From: a virus
IMG/VR virus record: IMGVR_UViG_3300032285_003393
Coordinates: 1 to 64,000 of that record
Length of the DNA: 64,000 nucleotides
Reading direction: 5' to 3' (one strand)
Below the pieces are notes generated by a model, which made no database searches, was not told the DNA's origin, and was given only the letters and a program-made list of their open reading frames with translations. Made by a program: the position numbers and the translations under genes. How positions within the stretch are numbered: the stretch's first letter is position 1; each line of letters begins with the position of its first letter. Positions 40,924-50,210 of this stretch are shown here, one piece after another.

Positions 40924-41470
40924 TTACTGCCCACCATGCGATCCCTGTTGCATCTGCAACATTGTTGTTGTCTGTATTAACCCCAAGTGTTCTGACAAAG
41001 TCTATTGTTTTTTGTTTTCTTTTTTCTCTGACTTTGTTTTTGTACCAGGAATCTGTTTTTCCTGGGAACTCTTTTTTGACGGCTTCCTTTTCAGATTTTG
41101 TAAAATTAGGATTGTTGATGAAGCCCTGCCATTTAAGCGGGTGGACTTCAATAATTTTGATATCATTATCTATCAACTCCCCTATAATTGTACCAAACAC
41201 ATAGGCCATTTTCAAACCAGTTGCTACTGATTTTACTGAAACTGCTGCTTCTAAAGCTATAAAGTCATAATCTAAATATTGTTTTACAGAATGTACTTTC
41301 TTCTTTGCATCAAGAATTCTTTCATACACACTATCTCCTTCAAAAATAACTTCTCCCCATTTTACAGGTTTGTTTTCATCCATAAGACAAAAAGCTATGC
41401 TATGGGTACTTGCATCTATTCCTAAAACTTTCTTTGCTTTAGGCTTTACTAAGTCAGATAGAGAACCCAT
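40910..41470 (-). CDS. RuvC-like Holliday-junction resolvase
   Basis: A 186-residue RNase H-fold nuclease: KVLGIDASTHSIAFCL (first Asp), DFIALEAAVSVKS (Glu) and NNNVADATGIAWWA (last Asp), the RuvC order. Cuts branched DNA in recombination or before packaging. Confidence 0.8.
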   Translation of the reverse strand: MGSLSDLVKPKAKKVLGIDASTHSIAFCLMDENKPVKWGEVIFEGDSVYERILDAKKKVHSVKQYLDYDFIALEAAVSVKSVATGLKMAYVFGTIIGELIDNDIKIIEVHPLKWQGFINNPNFTKSEKEAVKKEFPGKTDSWYKNKVREKRKQKTIDFVRTLGVNTDNNNVADATGIAWWAVNEAV

Positions 41471-41744
41471 TTAATATCCTCAACACTTCTTGTCTTTCAT
41501 TTTCACGCTCTTTTGATAAGCATGATCCACAAATATCTCCTGCATTATACATGGTTAACTCAAACTCACAGCCTCTATTTTTGCAATACCTTTTCTTGCC
41601 TGCAAGCCTTTGCTTTCTATCTTGATACTTCTTTTTAATATTAAGATTAGTAGCAATCTTGCAACACTCATCTGAGCAATATTTTTGGTTATGAGTTCTA
41701 GGCTCAAATTTATTCTTGCAAGGCTTATATGCACATTTAATCAT
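41454..41744 (-). CDS. double zinc-finger-like protein
   Basis: A 96-residue protein: CAYKPCKNKFEP...YCSDECC and a second CKNRGCEF...CGSC set, basic between. The first half looks like the CxxxC...YCSxxC ribbon common in phage proteins. Probably nucleic-acid binding. Confidence 0.65.
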   Translation of the reverse strand: MIKCAYKPCKNKFEPRTHNQKYCSDECCKIATNLNIKKKYQDRKQRLAGKKRYCKNRGCEFELTMYNAGDICGSCLSKERENERQEVLRILNGFSI

Positions 41745-42526
41745 TTTGGAACCACCATCAAAGGATACTCTACATCCCCAAGATCATTTTTCATTTCTTT
41801 CCAGCAAACTTTCTTGACTGGACAATACGAGCAAGGCATTCTTGTTTTGCTCTCTGAAGGTCTATTTGGAAGAGTTTGATCTTGATAAAGCTTATAAACT
41901 CCACGCAACCAGTCAAAAACATAATCAATAATCTCTTCATTTTTTTTATCAAAATTAATTAAAATCCAAAGTGCTGAATTATCATTTTTATTCTCATAAA
42001 GAAAAGCCCCTTGCTTATATCCTTTTATCTTCATGTAAGTAAGCAATTGAACTCTATGGTTGTCTGTTGGCTGAAGAGTCACTGATTTAGAAGTCCAGAC
42101 TTCGTCTTTAGCAGATTTAATTTCTATTGGGTATTCTGCTTCTCCATCAGTTATAAGTGTATCCATAAATCCATGGATTGGTGGATCATCGTATGTCATA
42201 TCAATTTCATGAGCAACAACTTTATAAGTCTTATCCATCTTACTTAAACGTTCTTGCAAACGATCATGGACATAGTTTCCATTTTCCATGTTTGCTTTAC
42301 CCTGTGCAGTTGCAGTATCTTCAAACTCTGCTCCATTAAAAGCAATATACCAGTACCTAGCACAATTACCATGACCATACCCTATTGTTGATGGGGCAAA
42401 GGTTTTCTTTTGAGTAAATCCCGCTTTGCTTTCGTAAGTACTATTAAACTCTTCTGCAAGCTTATAAACATTAAGACCTTCCTTAACGCTATCTACTCTT
42501 TTATTTACTAATCTTCCAATACCCAA
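41741..42526 (-). CDS. Cas4/RecB-like PD-(D/E)XK nuclease with Fe-S cysteines
   Basis: A 261-residue protein: N-terminal GNCARYWY, a nuclease core with HGFMDTLITDGEAEYPIEIKS (D...ExK), and C-terminal CSYCPVKKVCW. One early and three late Cys form the Cas4-type iron-sulfur pattern. Such phage exonucleases process ends for recombination, here beside RecA and RuvC-like genes. No CRISPR array is present. Confidence 0.8.
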   Translation of the reverse strand: MGIGRLVNKRVDSVKEGLNVYKLAEEFNSTYESKAGFTQKKTFAPSTIGYGHGNCARYWYIAFNGAEFEDTATAQGKANMENGNYVHDRLQERLSKMDKTYKVVAHEIDMTYDDPPIHGFMDTLITDGEAEYPIEIKSAKDEVWTSKSVTLQPTDNHRVQLLTYMKIKGYKQGAFLYENKNDNSALWILINFDKKNEEIIDYVFDWLRGVYKLYQDQTLPNRPSESKTRMPCSYCPVKKVCWKEMKNDLGDVEYPLMVVPK

Positions 42527-42856
42527 TTAAGCACCAAACCTAGCTGAATACTTTAATGCATCAACTAGTTTGTCAATAGCATCTGCTGCAGTATAGTAGG
42601 TATTCTTTCTTTTTGAAGCTTCCCCACCTTTTTCAAAGGTAGTGTAATATCTTGCTTGCATAGCAAACTTAGAACTGATTGCTTGTAACTGGACAATAAG
42701 CGAAGGAGCTTTAGTTGATGGAACATCAGGCTTAGTAATTAATTTAATTATAAGGTCTAACGCTGCATCTAAATCTTTGTCATTCATAAACTCAGACATA
42801 TCGTTGAATTCTGTAACAACACTAACCTGTTCTATGACTGTTGGCTGTTCCGCCAT
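42527..42856 (-). CDS. 109-residue helical protein, unknown
   Basis: Helical protein with an acidic N-terminus and basic centre (AMQARYYTTFEKGGEASKRK). Always flanked here by recombination genes; overlaps the next upstream gene by 25 bp. Function unknown. Confidence 0.6.
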   Translation of the reverse strand: MAEQPTVIEQVSVVTEFNDMSEFMNDKDLDAALDLIIKLITKPDVPSTKAPSLIVQLQAISSKFAMQARYYTTFEKGGEASKRKNTYYTAADAIDKLVDALKYSARFGA

Positions 42857-43143
42857 GCTTCCTCCATCTGTTCAAATAATGACCACTCAATTACTGCAAG
42901 TCTAGTTTTTTGTTTTTCTTCCCCAAGTATTAGTTTTAAGACTGGATACTTTTCACGAGATACTTTAAATGTATCTGTACATATCTTTGCCCAGATTTCT
43001 CTACTGATGGAAATAGACTTTGAATATTCTTTATAATCTACTACAAAATCATTCCAGATAGCATCACCTTTTTGATAAGCTCCACGACCTGAATTTTTTT
43101 GTGCCTTTGCACCGTCACGCTTTACTTCTCCTCTTTCAGACAA
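42832..43143 (-). CDS. small PD-(D/E)XK-like recombination nuclease (tentative)
   Basis: A 103-residue protein: a basic N-terminus with GRGAYQKGD, then FVVDYKEYSKSISIS, a possible D-x-K core, and helices. This resembles compact phage resolvase-like nucleases. The start is TTG at 43143 behind CGGAG, within the end of the gene upstream. Confidence 0.5.
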   Translation of the reverse strand: MSERGEVKRDGAKAQKNSGRGAYQKGDAIWNDFVVDYKEYSKSISISREIWAKICTDTFKVSREKYPVLKLILGEEKQKTRLAVIEWSLFEQMEEAWRNSQQS

Positions 43144-43315
43144 AAGATTGCTCCGATCTGTGATTATTCTTACAGATCCAAAACATTAAACCTTTGTTTG
43201 AATTCCACCAAGCAAAGTCAACATCAAGGTCGCAATATTTACATCCATAACGACCATACAACTTTTCACAACCTGGTTCATCTTTAGGCTGCATGAAATT
43301 ACTAATTTTGCTCAT
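43136..43315 (-). CDS. 59-residue Cys-rich protein
   Basis: MSKISNFMQPKDEPGCEKLYG... with CKYC and a later CKNNH: one likely zinc site. Overlaps the recA stop by 14 bp and the next gene by 8 bp. Function unknown. Confidence 0.55.
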   Translation of the reverse strand: MSKISNFMQPKDEPGCEKLYGRYGCKYCDLDVDFAWWNSNKGLMFWICKNNHRSEQSFV

Positions 43316-44306
43316 AAATTTTTGTTTTCAACTCTTCAACTATTTTTGGGTTCTCTCTTAGATACTCTAAGGTTTTAGCACGTCCTTGAAAACGCTCTTC
43401 CCCTACTGTATACCAAGCTCCACCCTTTTGTATTTTGCCCATCATTTCAGAAACATCAAGGACTTCTCCAACACTGTCAACCCCAAGATTTTCCCCTTGA
43501 TAGTAAAAGTCGTATTGACCAGAAAGGTTAGGGGGTCCAAGCTTATTATAGTCAATGATCCAGTTAACGGGCCTACCGACTTTTTGTTCAATAATCTTAT
43601 CGCCAACTTGTATGCCTGATTTAATAGCATTTGCTTCGGCTTCTGAAGACCAGAGCTTAATGACTGTTGATGAGAAAAACTTAACCGCCATTCCCCCTGT
43701 TGGAATATGAGAGGCATGCATAGATCCAAACTGATTCCTTTGTTGGGAGATAAGAACAAGAAGTGTATTTTTGTTTGCATAATTAAGCATTTTGACTGCA
43801 TGTGTCATATCCTTTGCTTCTGCACCAATTTGCTTGGTGTCTTCAAGTTTCTTTAACTCTGAACTATCTTTTTCAAAATAAATAGCTGGAAGTAATGCTG
43901 ATATAGAATCTACAACAATAATGTCAACTTCTGCTTCCATAAGTTGCTGAGCAATATCAACCATATCATTGATTGTTTTTGCTGGGGAATAGATAAGGGA
44001 AGATGAATCTACTCCCAGCATTTCAGCCCACTTTGGATCGTAAGATGCTTCTGCATCAATCCATGCACAAGTCTTGCCTTCTTTTTGAGCCATTGCAATC
44101 ATTTGCAAACAAAATGATGACTTACCAGCAGACTTGTTGCCCCAAACTAAAATCTGGCGACCAAACCCTAGTCCGCCTTTCAAAGCCATATTTAATCCAA
44201 TACTTGGAGTTTTCTGCTTTTTTGATTCTACGGTTGTTGCTAGCTGGACTCTTTGCCTTGTTTTTGCATCAAGTCTAGCTAAAATATCTTCTGCTAATAT
44301 TGCCAT
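43302..44306 (-). CDS. recA: RecA-family recombinase
   Basis: A 334-residue RecA: Walker A VWGNKSAGKSSF near residue 54, CAWIDAEASYDPKW, Walker B VDIIVVDSISALLP and LVLISQQRNQFG (L2 region). Strand exchange for recombination-dependent replication and repair. Neighbours are nucleases of the same pathway. Confidence 0.92.
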   Translation of the reverse strand: MAILAEDILARLDAKTRQRVQLATTVESKKQKTPSIGLNMALKGGLGFGRQILVWGNKSAGKSSFCLQMIAMAQKEGKTCAWIDAEASYDPKWAEMLGVDSSSLIYSPAKTINDMVDIAQQLMEAEVDIIVVDSISALLPAIYFEKDSSELKKLEDTKQIGAEAKDMTHAVKMLNYANKNTLLVLISQQRNQFGSMHASHIPTGGMAVKFFSSTVIKLWSSEAEANAIKSGIQVGDKIIEQKVGRPVNWIIDYNKLGPPNLSGQYDFYYQGENLGVDSVGEVLDVSEMMGKIQKGGAWYTVGEERFQGRAKTLEYLRENPKIVEELKTKIYEQN

Positions 44307-44320
44307 TTTATTCCTAACTA

Positions 44321-44641
44321 TTAAAATTTGTTGCCATGCAGATTTGCACGACTTTTATTGATATTATTCTTTTCTTTAATGATTGAATCAATATCGTGTG
44401 TTATATCTCCATGTTCTAGCATGGCAGCATATAGATCAAGAAGTCTGATGATTACATCAGCCATCTCTTCTACAATTTGTTGAGACCCTTTATCTTTACG
44501 GATAGCTTCCAAAACTTCAGTAACTTCCGAATGCACAAGAGCAAGTTTATTACCCACCTTGTCATAGTTATATTCGCCATCCCAAAAACCTTTTGATACA
44601 GATACTTGGTGAAAATTACTTGCTAGCCTGTTCAGCTTCAA
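44321..44641 (-). CDS. MazG-like nucleotide pyrophosphohydrolase
   Basis: A 106-residue all-alpha protein: GNKLALVHSEVTEVLEAIRK supplies the ExxE pair and EEMADVIIRLLDL the second ExxD pair that bind Mg2+. Hydrolyses non-standard or alarmone nucleotides. Sits with recA and the polymerase. Confidence 0.8.
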   Translation of the reverse strand: MKLNRLASNFHQVSVSKGFWDGEYNYDKVGNKLALVHSEVTEVLEAIRKDKGSQQIVEEMADVIIRLLDLYAAMLEHGDITHDIDSIIKEKNNINKSRANLHGNKF

Positions 44642-44885
44642 TTGCTACCTCTTCTTGTACAGGTAAATCAGTAAGATCAAACTTTACAGAGCCGTCTTCA
44701 AACTGTTCAACTTTAATTGTCTTTGCACCGTAATTTGCAACAAGGTCTTCAACCTTAATTGTTACAGAACCAATTGTGTGCAAAATAGCAGCCAAGATTT
44801 GGTCTACAGAAATGTTTACATTTTGATTTTCTGGAGCTTGCTCTACTGCTTCTTGTGTTACTTCTGTTGTTGTCTCTTCAGACAT
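44616..44885 (-). CDS. 89-residue acidic protein, unknown
   Basis: Acidic, Thr- and Gln-rich start, then a beta-rich core (KTIKVEQFEDGSVKFDL). Ends abutting dnaE by one base and overlaps the MazG-like gene by 26 bp. May accompany the polymerase; unproven. Confidence 0.55.
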   Translation of the reverse strand: MSEETTTEVTQEAVEQAPENQNVNISVDQILAAILHTIGSVTIKVEDLVANYGAKTIKVEQFEDGSVKFDLTDLPVQEEVAIEAEQASK

Positions 44886-47800
44886 TATGATATCTCCTTT
44901 ATGAATTTAGTACCATCATCTAGCATCCCGATGGTTGGAATGCAGAAAGAACCTGGTTTCATTTTCCCAAGTGCCAGTGTGTAAGTTTTTGGAAACGCAA
45001 TCACACGAAACATTTCTTTCTGCTCGTTGCAATATATGATGTGTGCCATCATTTTATTTGCCTTTGTTTTGTAATGGGTAAAGTCCACAACATAACTCTT
45101 ATTTTCTGGAATACCCAAATCTTTATTGTGTAGATAGTTTACAAAAGGATCATCCTTTTTGTTTACTATGTCCTCTATTGTAACATACTTATGAATTCTA
45201 TTATCGCCAACAAGGAAAAAATACATGACTCCCGTCTCAATTTGTGTATTTTCTGTATGGAAAATACCAATAGAACCTGTATCATCTACCAGCTCAACAC
45301 GGGACCAGCCCTTGCCCTTCTTAATAGATTTTACCATAGCACATAATACGAAAACGCCTTCTTCAAGAAAATCTTCTAGTGGGTTAATCTGAGATTTAAT
45401 ATATGGAGTAATCCCACGAGTATCAAACTTAGGTATACTTAGATATTCGTAATACTTCTCAGATTCTTCACCAGTTCGTGGATTATCCTCAAACGTTGCT
45501 GCTCCGATAATGTTGAGCGTAGATACTGCTCTTGAGTTGATTCCTGATCTTTTTGTTCCAGCCACTTCCAAAAGGTGAGCATATGACTTGAATGGTCTTG
45601 CATTTATAATCTTCTTTCCTATATTTTCTGATATGTATTTTACATTAGAAAGACCAAATCTAATAGAATTACCTTGAATAATAAAGTCCAGCTCAGATTC
45701 ATTTACATGTGGCAATAGTACTTTAATGCCAAGTCTCTTTGCTTCCAGCAAGTATTCTGTTCTGGTATCCTTATTGCCTTCGTTTTTCAACAAAGCAAAT
45801 ACAAATTCAAGTGGATAATAATGCTTTAGCCAAGCTGTCCAATAGGAAAGCATTGAATATGCTACAGCATGCGAACGGTTAAATGAATACCCAGCGTGTG
45901 CTTCAAAATCATGCCATAGATGCTCAGCATCTTCTTTGCTGATATATTGACGAGCACCCTCAATAAACTTATCTTTAAATACGTCAAACTCTCTTGCATC
46001 TTTCTTTTTACCAATAATCTTACGAACCTTATCAGCTTCAGACCATGACATCCCACCCAAGTGTACGCAAGCTTGCATAACCTGTTCCTGATAAATAATA
46101 ACTCCATAGGTACGTTCTGTAAATGGTTGCATTATTGGATGAACATATTTAACTATTTTCTCCCCACGCTTGCGAGCAAGGTATTCGGCTCCAACAGTGT
46201 TCATAGCACCTGGACGAACAAGAGCATTTGAAGCAACCATGTCTTCAAACTTATCTACACCCATTTTAATAAGAAGATTTGTGTATGGAGTTGCTTCTGC
46301 CTGAAACACACCTTTGGTAAAACCATTTGATAAATCTTCAAATACTGCTTTATCATCTAGTGATAAACTATTTAAATTAATATTCTTATTATGTCTATCT
46401 TTAACTATCTTTAATGTATCTTGAATAACAGATAAAGTTTTAAGTCCAAGTACGTCAAATTTAATAAGACCTATCTCAGCAGCTTGATCCATATCATAAG
46501 CAACAACAGGAACTCTTCCACTAACGTCATCGCTATTATCACTTCTGGTTTCAATCGGGGCATAAGTTGAAATTGGATCTTTAGCAACAACAACGCCTGC
46601 AGCATGAATACCCACGCTACGGATGCGACCACGAAGATTAGAGGCAAACTCAATAACTTCAGGATATTTTTGCTTAAACCAGTCAACATTGCTATTAGAT
46701 TCAAACTCTTCAAATGTCTCAACTCCTTTTAATGCTTTGTTAACTTCGCCAAGTGGAACATTAAATACACGAGCAGCATCACGAACAACACCTTTATCTT
46801 TAAAATATTGGTATGTTGAGATTGATGCTACATTTTTAAACTTCTTGCGAAGGAATTCTTTTACTTCTCCACGTCTACGATCCATAAAGTCTGTATCAAT
46901 ATCAGGAAAGTCATTACGCTCAGGATTAATAAAACGGAAAAATAGCAAGTCATATTCAATTGGATCTACTTCCGTAATTCCAAGTAAATAGCATACCAAA
47001 GAGCCTGCTGCTGAACCACGTCCTGGGCCAACCATAATTTCATTTTCTTTTGCCCAGCTAACCATGTCACTAACAACAAGGAAGTAACTGCTAAAATCTT
47101 TATCCTTGATAACTTTTAATTCTTCTTCAAGTCTTTCTTTGTACACTTCACTATCTAATTTCTTTTCTGAAAGAGATAGATTACACAATTCAACTAACTG
47201 ATTATGTGCATCCTTTTTAGGTTTTGGAAGTAGTTGCAAATTCTCATGAAAATCATAGTCTCCAACTTTTTCTGCAACTTCCATTGTGTTTAAGTAAATA
47301 TCTTCAGGCCACTCTTTTCCAAAGTCAGACTTAATCTCATCATAGGTTTGGATATAAACATTGATATCCTGAAAACTGATAGGACGATCTGGATAAAGAT
47401 GATTAAATCTGTCAAAGATATTTTTAATCTTTTTACCAGAGTCGTAGTCTGTTCCTTCTGCTTGGTTTGGCTTAGTTGATAAAATTAGAAGTGCTTCTTC
47501 AAGTGCTTTTTGGTCTTTTGTTGCATAATGGCAATCGCCAGTAGCAATAAGTTTAATACCCAACTTATCTGATATTTGTCGCAATCCATCATTAACTATT
47601 TTGTCATTATGTGATTGAACTTCAAGATAAAAGTCGTCACCAAATCTATTAACAAACCAGTTAGCATATACCATTGCTTTATCAATATCATCATTTTGTA
47701 AGGCTTTAGCAATAAGCCCATTCATACATCCAGATAATACGATGAGCCCATCCCCATATTCATCAAGAACTTCTAGGTCAATTCTAGGCTTACGGTAATA

Positions 47801-48154
47801 TCCTTCTGTCCATGCAATTTCAGATAACTTCTGAAGATTCTTTAAACCCTCATTATCCTTAGCAAGTAAAATAATGTGATTAAATACCTGAGTATTATCA
47901 TCACGACTTTTAATATCACGCTTATCAAAACGATCTGTAGCCGATATATAGGCTTCTAGACCGAGTATTGGCTTCATCCCCAGCTTTTTAGCTGCAATCT
48001 GCATATCTCTATGAGATGACAGTGTTCCATGATCTGTAATAGCTAACGCCGTTTGCCCTGCATTTTTTGCAGCAGTCAATAACTCTTCAGGGGAACACAA
48101 GCCATCCATTAATGAATAGTGCGAGTGCACATGTAGATGTGTGAAATTCACCAA
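44885..48154 (-). CDS. dnaE: DNA polymerase III alpha subunit (DnaE-type)
   Basis: A 1089-residue C-family polymerase: PHP domain with THLHVHSHYSLMDG at the N-terminus, catalytic palm with FPDIDTDFMDRR near residue 400, GPGRGSAAGSLVCYLLGI before it, helix-hairpin-helix and OB-like regions at the C-terminus. Slightly shorter than bacterial DnaE. The phage replicase, acting with the primase, helicase and SSB nearby. Confidence 0.95.
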   Translation of the reverse strand: MVNFTHLHVHSHYSLMDGLCSPEELLTAAKNAGQTALAITDHGTLSSHRDMQIAAKKLGMKPILGLEAYISATDRFDKRDIKSRDDNTQVFNHIILLAKDNEGLKNLQKLSEIAWTEGYYRKPRIDLEVLDEYGDGLIVLSGCMNGLIAKALQNDDIDKAMVYANWFVNRFGDDFYLEVQSHNDKIVNDGLRQISDKLGIKLIATGDCHYATKDQKALEEALLILSTKPNQAEGTDYDSGKKIKNIFDRFNHLYPDRPISFQDINVYIQTYDEIKSDFGKEWPEDIYLNTMEVAEKVGDYDFHENLQLLPKPKKDAHNQLVELCNLSLSEKKLDSEVYKERLEEELKVIKDKDFSSYFLVVSDMVSWAKENEIMVGPGRGSAAGSLVCYLLGITEVDPIEYDLLFFRFINPERNDFPDIDTDFMDRRRGEVKEFLRKKFKNVASISTYQYFKDKGVVRDAARVFNVPLGEVNKALKGVETFEEFESNSNVDWFKQKYPEVIEFASNLRGRIRSVGIHAAGVVVAKDPISTYAPIETRSDNSDDVSGRVPVVAYDMDQAAEIGLIKFDVLGLKTLSVIQDTLKIVKDRHNKNINLNSLSLDDKAVFEDLSNGFTKGVFQAEATPYTNLLIKMGVDKFEDMVASNALVRPGAMNTVGAEYLARKRGEKIVKYVHPIMQPFTERTYGVIIYQEQVMQACVHLGGMSWSEADKVRKIIGKKKDAREFDVFKDKFIEGARQYISKEDAEHLWHDFEAHAGYSFNRSHAVAYSMLSYWTAWLKHYYPLEFVFALLKNEGNKDTRTEYLLEAKRLGIKVLLPHVNESELDFIIQGNSIRFGLSNVKYISENIGKKIINARPFKSYAHLLEVAGTKRSGINSRAVSTLNIIGAATFEDNPRTGEESEKYYEYLSIPKFDTRGITPYIKSQINPLEDFLEEGVFVLCAMVKSIKKGKGWSRVELVDDTGSIGIFHTENTQIETGVMYFFLVGDNRIHKYVTIEDIVNKKDDPFVNYLHNKDLGIPENKSYVVDFTHYKTKANKMMAHIIYCNEQKEMFRVIAFPKTYTLALGKMKPGSFCIPTIGMLDDGTKFIKEIS

Positions 48155-48170
48155 TACTCCGTCTATTTAA

Positions 48171-48842
48171 TTACCACTCAACTGATGATGATGTTGCTGA
48201 TTCTGGAGAACTGTCTGAAGTCACTCCAAAATAAAAGTTTTCTTGATCTGTATAAGGAACATCACGAACTGCTGTCTTTTCCAAGTCAAACAATTCATAC
48301 TTATCAAAATCAATTGGCTTTACGTCTGCAGTTGGAAGAGGAATGATTGAATAATTTGTATCAGTCTTTTCCCCAGTACGCTTTAGCTTCCAAATAAGGT
48401 TTGTGATGCTTCCAGTTTCAGTTGCATATGAACTAATTTCAGGGGTAGCAGACTTTGGTCCAGTACCTTGAGAGAAAATTGCAACGTATGGCTCTTCTGC
48501 ACCATCGTCAACAAGTACGTTCATATAAAAACGTGGACGACCTTTCCAACCTGCTTTAGGGTCTTTTCTATGCTGCTCGCAACCAAAGCATGAACCTTGG
48601 TCTTCAATTGTGCATAGTGCCTTACGGCGGTAGTCTTTTGGATTTGTATGTTCAATTGCAATAAATCCTAGTCCTGCGTTTTGATTATAATTTGCAGAGT
48701 CTGGATCAATTTCTTGCAAGAAACGAATTTTAACTGATTGTCCATCTTTTAATGCTAACCATCTTCCCTTTGGACCATCGGAAGATGATGCTGGCTTGTC
48801 CATTGCCTTATTAATTGCTTGTAGACCTTTTACTATTCCCAT
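48171..48842 (-). CDS. gp32-like single-stranded DNA-binding protein
   Basis: A 223-residue protein: basic start, LKDGQSVKIRFLQE, a CTIEDQGSCFGCEQH zinc region, RFYMNVLVDDG, ending in a Ser-rich acidic tail (SPESATSSSVEW). This layout matches gp32-like SSBs of actinophages: OB fold with zinc and an acidic tail for partner contacts. Leader with ribosome site AAAGGAGAT. Confidence 0.75.
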   Translation of the reverse strand: MGIVKGLQAINKAMDKPASSSDGPKGRWLALKDGQSVKIRFLQEIDPDSANYNQNAGLGFIAIEHTNPKDYRRKALCTIEDQGSCFGCEQHRKDPKAGWKGRPRFYMNVLVDDGAEEPYVAIFSQGTGPKSATPEISSYATETGSITNLIWKLKRTGEKTDTNYSIIPLPTADVKPIDFDKYELFDLEKTAVRDVPYTDQENFYFGVTSDSSPESATSSSVEW

Positions 48843-48893
48843 ATATATATCTCCTTTGTAATGGGCTATATGATGCCCTGTATACCTATTATA

Positions 48894-49856
48894 TCACCAA
48901 TTAATATATTCAAAATTGGTTACAGCATTTTTAATGCATTGTTTTATTTCTTCCTCTGTGAGATCTCCCACATCTTTTGCATCATTTGGATAGACAATGC
49001 CTTCTGCATATGCTGCCCACATGATATTTTTATTCTTGAGTTTTGAAGAAATTTCTCTACCCAATTTTCTACCTGCTTCATCTGCATCTGTTGCAATTAT
49101 AATTGATGAAGAATACTTGTTTAGATTCATTAGATTTTCTTTAGATAAACTTCCACCCAGGGTTGCAATAACATTTGGATACCCTGCCTGATGAATTCTA
49201 ATTGCATCAAAACTAGACTCACATACAATTATTGTTGAGCTTGTTTTCTTTGCTCTGTGCAAATTAAACATTGTCTGGCTTCTAGGGAGGTTTGTACTGT
49301 TTTTAAAACGCTTACCCTCTATAGATCTTCCAACAACTCCCACAGGAATCCCTGTTGGACTATGTACAGGAACAATTACCATATCTTGGTTATCTGAATA
49401 ACCTAACTGGAAGTGTGCCATTGATTCCTGAGTTATACCACGAGATTCAAAATACTCTTGTGCTCTTTGAGAACCTACTAGATTGCTATATAAACTATCA
49501 AGTAATTCTTGAGAGAAAGGTTCAAACTCTGGTTTTTCTGCAAGTAGTTCTGCCAAGTCTTCATCAAAAGTATTGTCTGCTTCTTTTTTCATTGTAGCAA
49601 TTAAACGTAGGGCTTGGAAATAATTAAGTTCCCCCACCTTTTGAATAAGATCCATTAGACTACCTCTAGCATCGCAAGATGGGTTGTAACAGACATATAA
49701 ACCTTTTTCGTATGAGATTGCAAAAGAAGGCGTATAGTGATTATTGTGGAATGGGCATAAGCATAAAAAATCTGTGCTTGTCTCTGATGATATACGCAGA
49801 CCAATAATATTTAAGATTTCTTTTAATTGTTTTTTATTGTAGGTTTCTGTCATCAT
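48894..49856 (-). CDS. dnaG: DnaG-type primase
   Basis: A 320-residue primase: zinc-binding CHC2 start (CLCPFHNNHYTPSFAIS, CDARGSLMDLI), then Toprim with VCESSFDAIRIHQAG and SIIIATDADEAGRKLG. Shorter than bacterial DnaG, with no C-terminal helicase-binding domain. TATGAT-N6-ATG: leaderless. Confidence 0.88.
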   Translation of the reverse strand: MMTETYNKKQLKEILNIIGLRISSETSTDFLCLCPFHNNHYTPSFAISYEKGLYVCYNPSCDARGSLMDLIQKVGELNYFQALRLIATMKKEADNTFDEDLAELLAEKPEFEPFSQELLDSLYSNLVGSQRAQEYFESRGITQESMAHFQLGYSDNQDMVIVPVHSPTGIPVGVVGRSIEGKRFKNSTNLPRSQTMFNLHRAKKTSSTIIVCESSFDAIRIHQAGYPNVIATLGGSLSKENLMNLNKYSSSIIIATDADEAGRKLGREISSKLKNKNIMWAAYAEGIVYPNDAKDVGDLTEEEIKQCIKNAVTNFEYINW

Positions 49857-49889
49857 GAGACTATCATATCAGACAAAGATATTACTTGT

Positions 49890-50168
49890 CTACCTCTTAT
49901 AAAATTGTTGTCCAGAAAAGCCTTCAATATCAAGTGCTTTTTTCTTTCCAACGTAAACTCCAAACATTTCTAGGTAAAAGCTATAATTATCTTTTTTTTC
50001 ATTATATGTTAATGAGAACTGTGATTCTAAATCCAGAACTGGGACATAGCCACGATCACGCATTTCTTGCAAAAGCAATTTTTCATGCATTTCTCTGACT
50101 CTGATTACTGCTGCATCATCTTTAAAAACTCCAGAACGTATGAAGCTTCTAATATTTTTCTTTAACAT
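49890..50168 (-). CDS. 92-residue protein, unknown
   Basis: A basic helical N-terminus (LKKNIRSFIRSGVFKDD), then a beta-rich half with several Tyr. Its place between helicase and primase genes suggests a replication accessory. TATAAT nine bases before the ATG. Confidence 0.55.
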   Translation of the reverse strand: MLKKNIRSFIRSGVFKDDAAVIRVREMHEKLLLQEMRDRGYVPVLDLESQFSLTYNEKKDNYSFYLEMFGVYVGKKKALDIEGFSGQQFYKR

Positions 50169-50210
50169 AATAAGATAATTATACTAAAGAGTAAGTATAT
50201 TACATAGATT

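Noticed and set aside
41741-42526. Cas4-like protein as evidence for a CRISPR system
   Set aside because: Stand-alone Cas4/RecB-like nucleases are common in phage recombination modules; no repeats or other Cas proteins seen.
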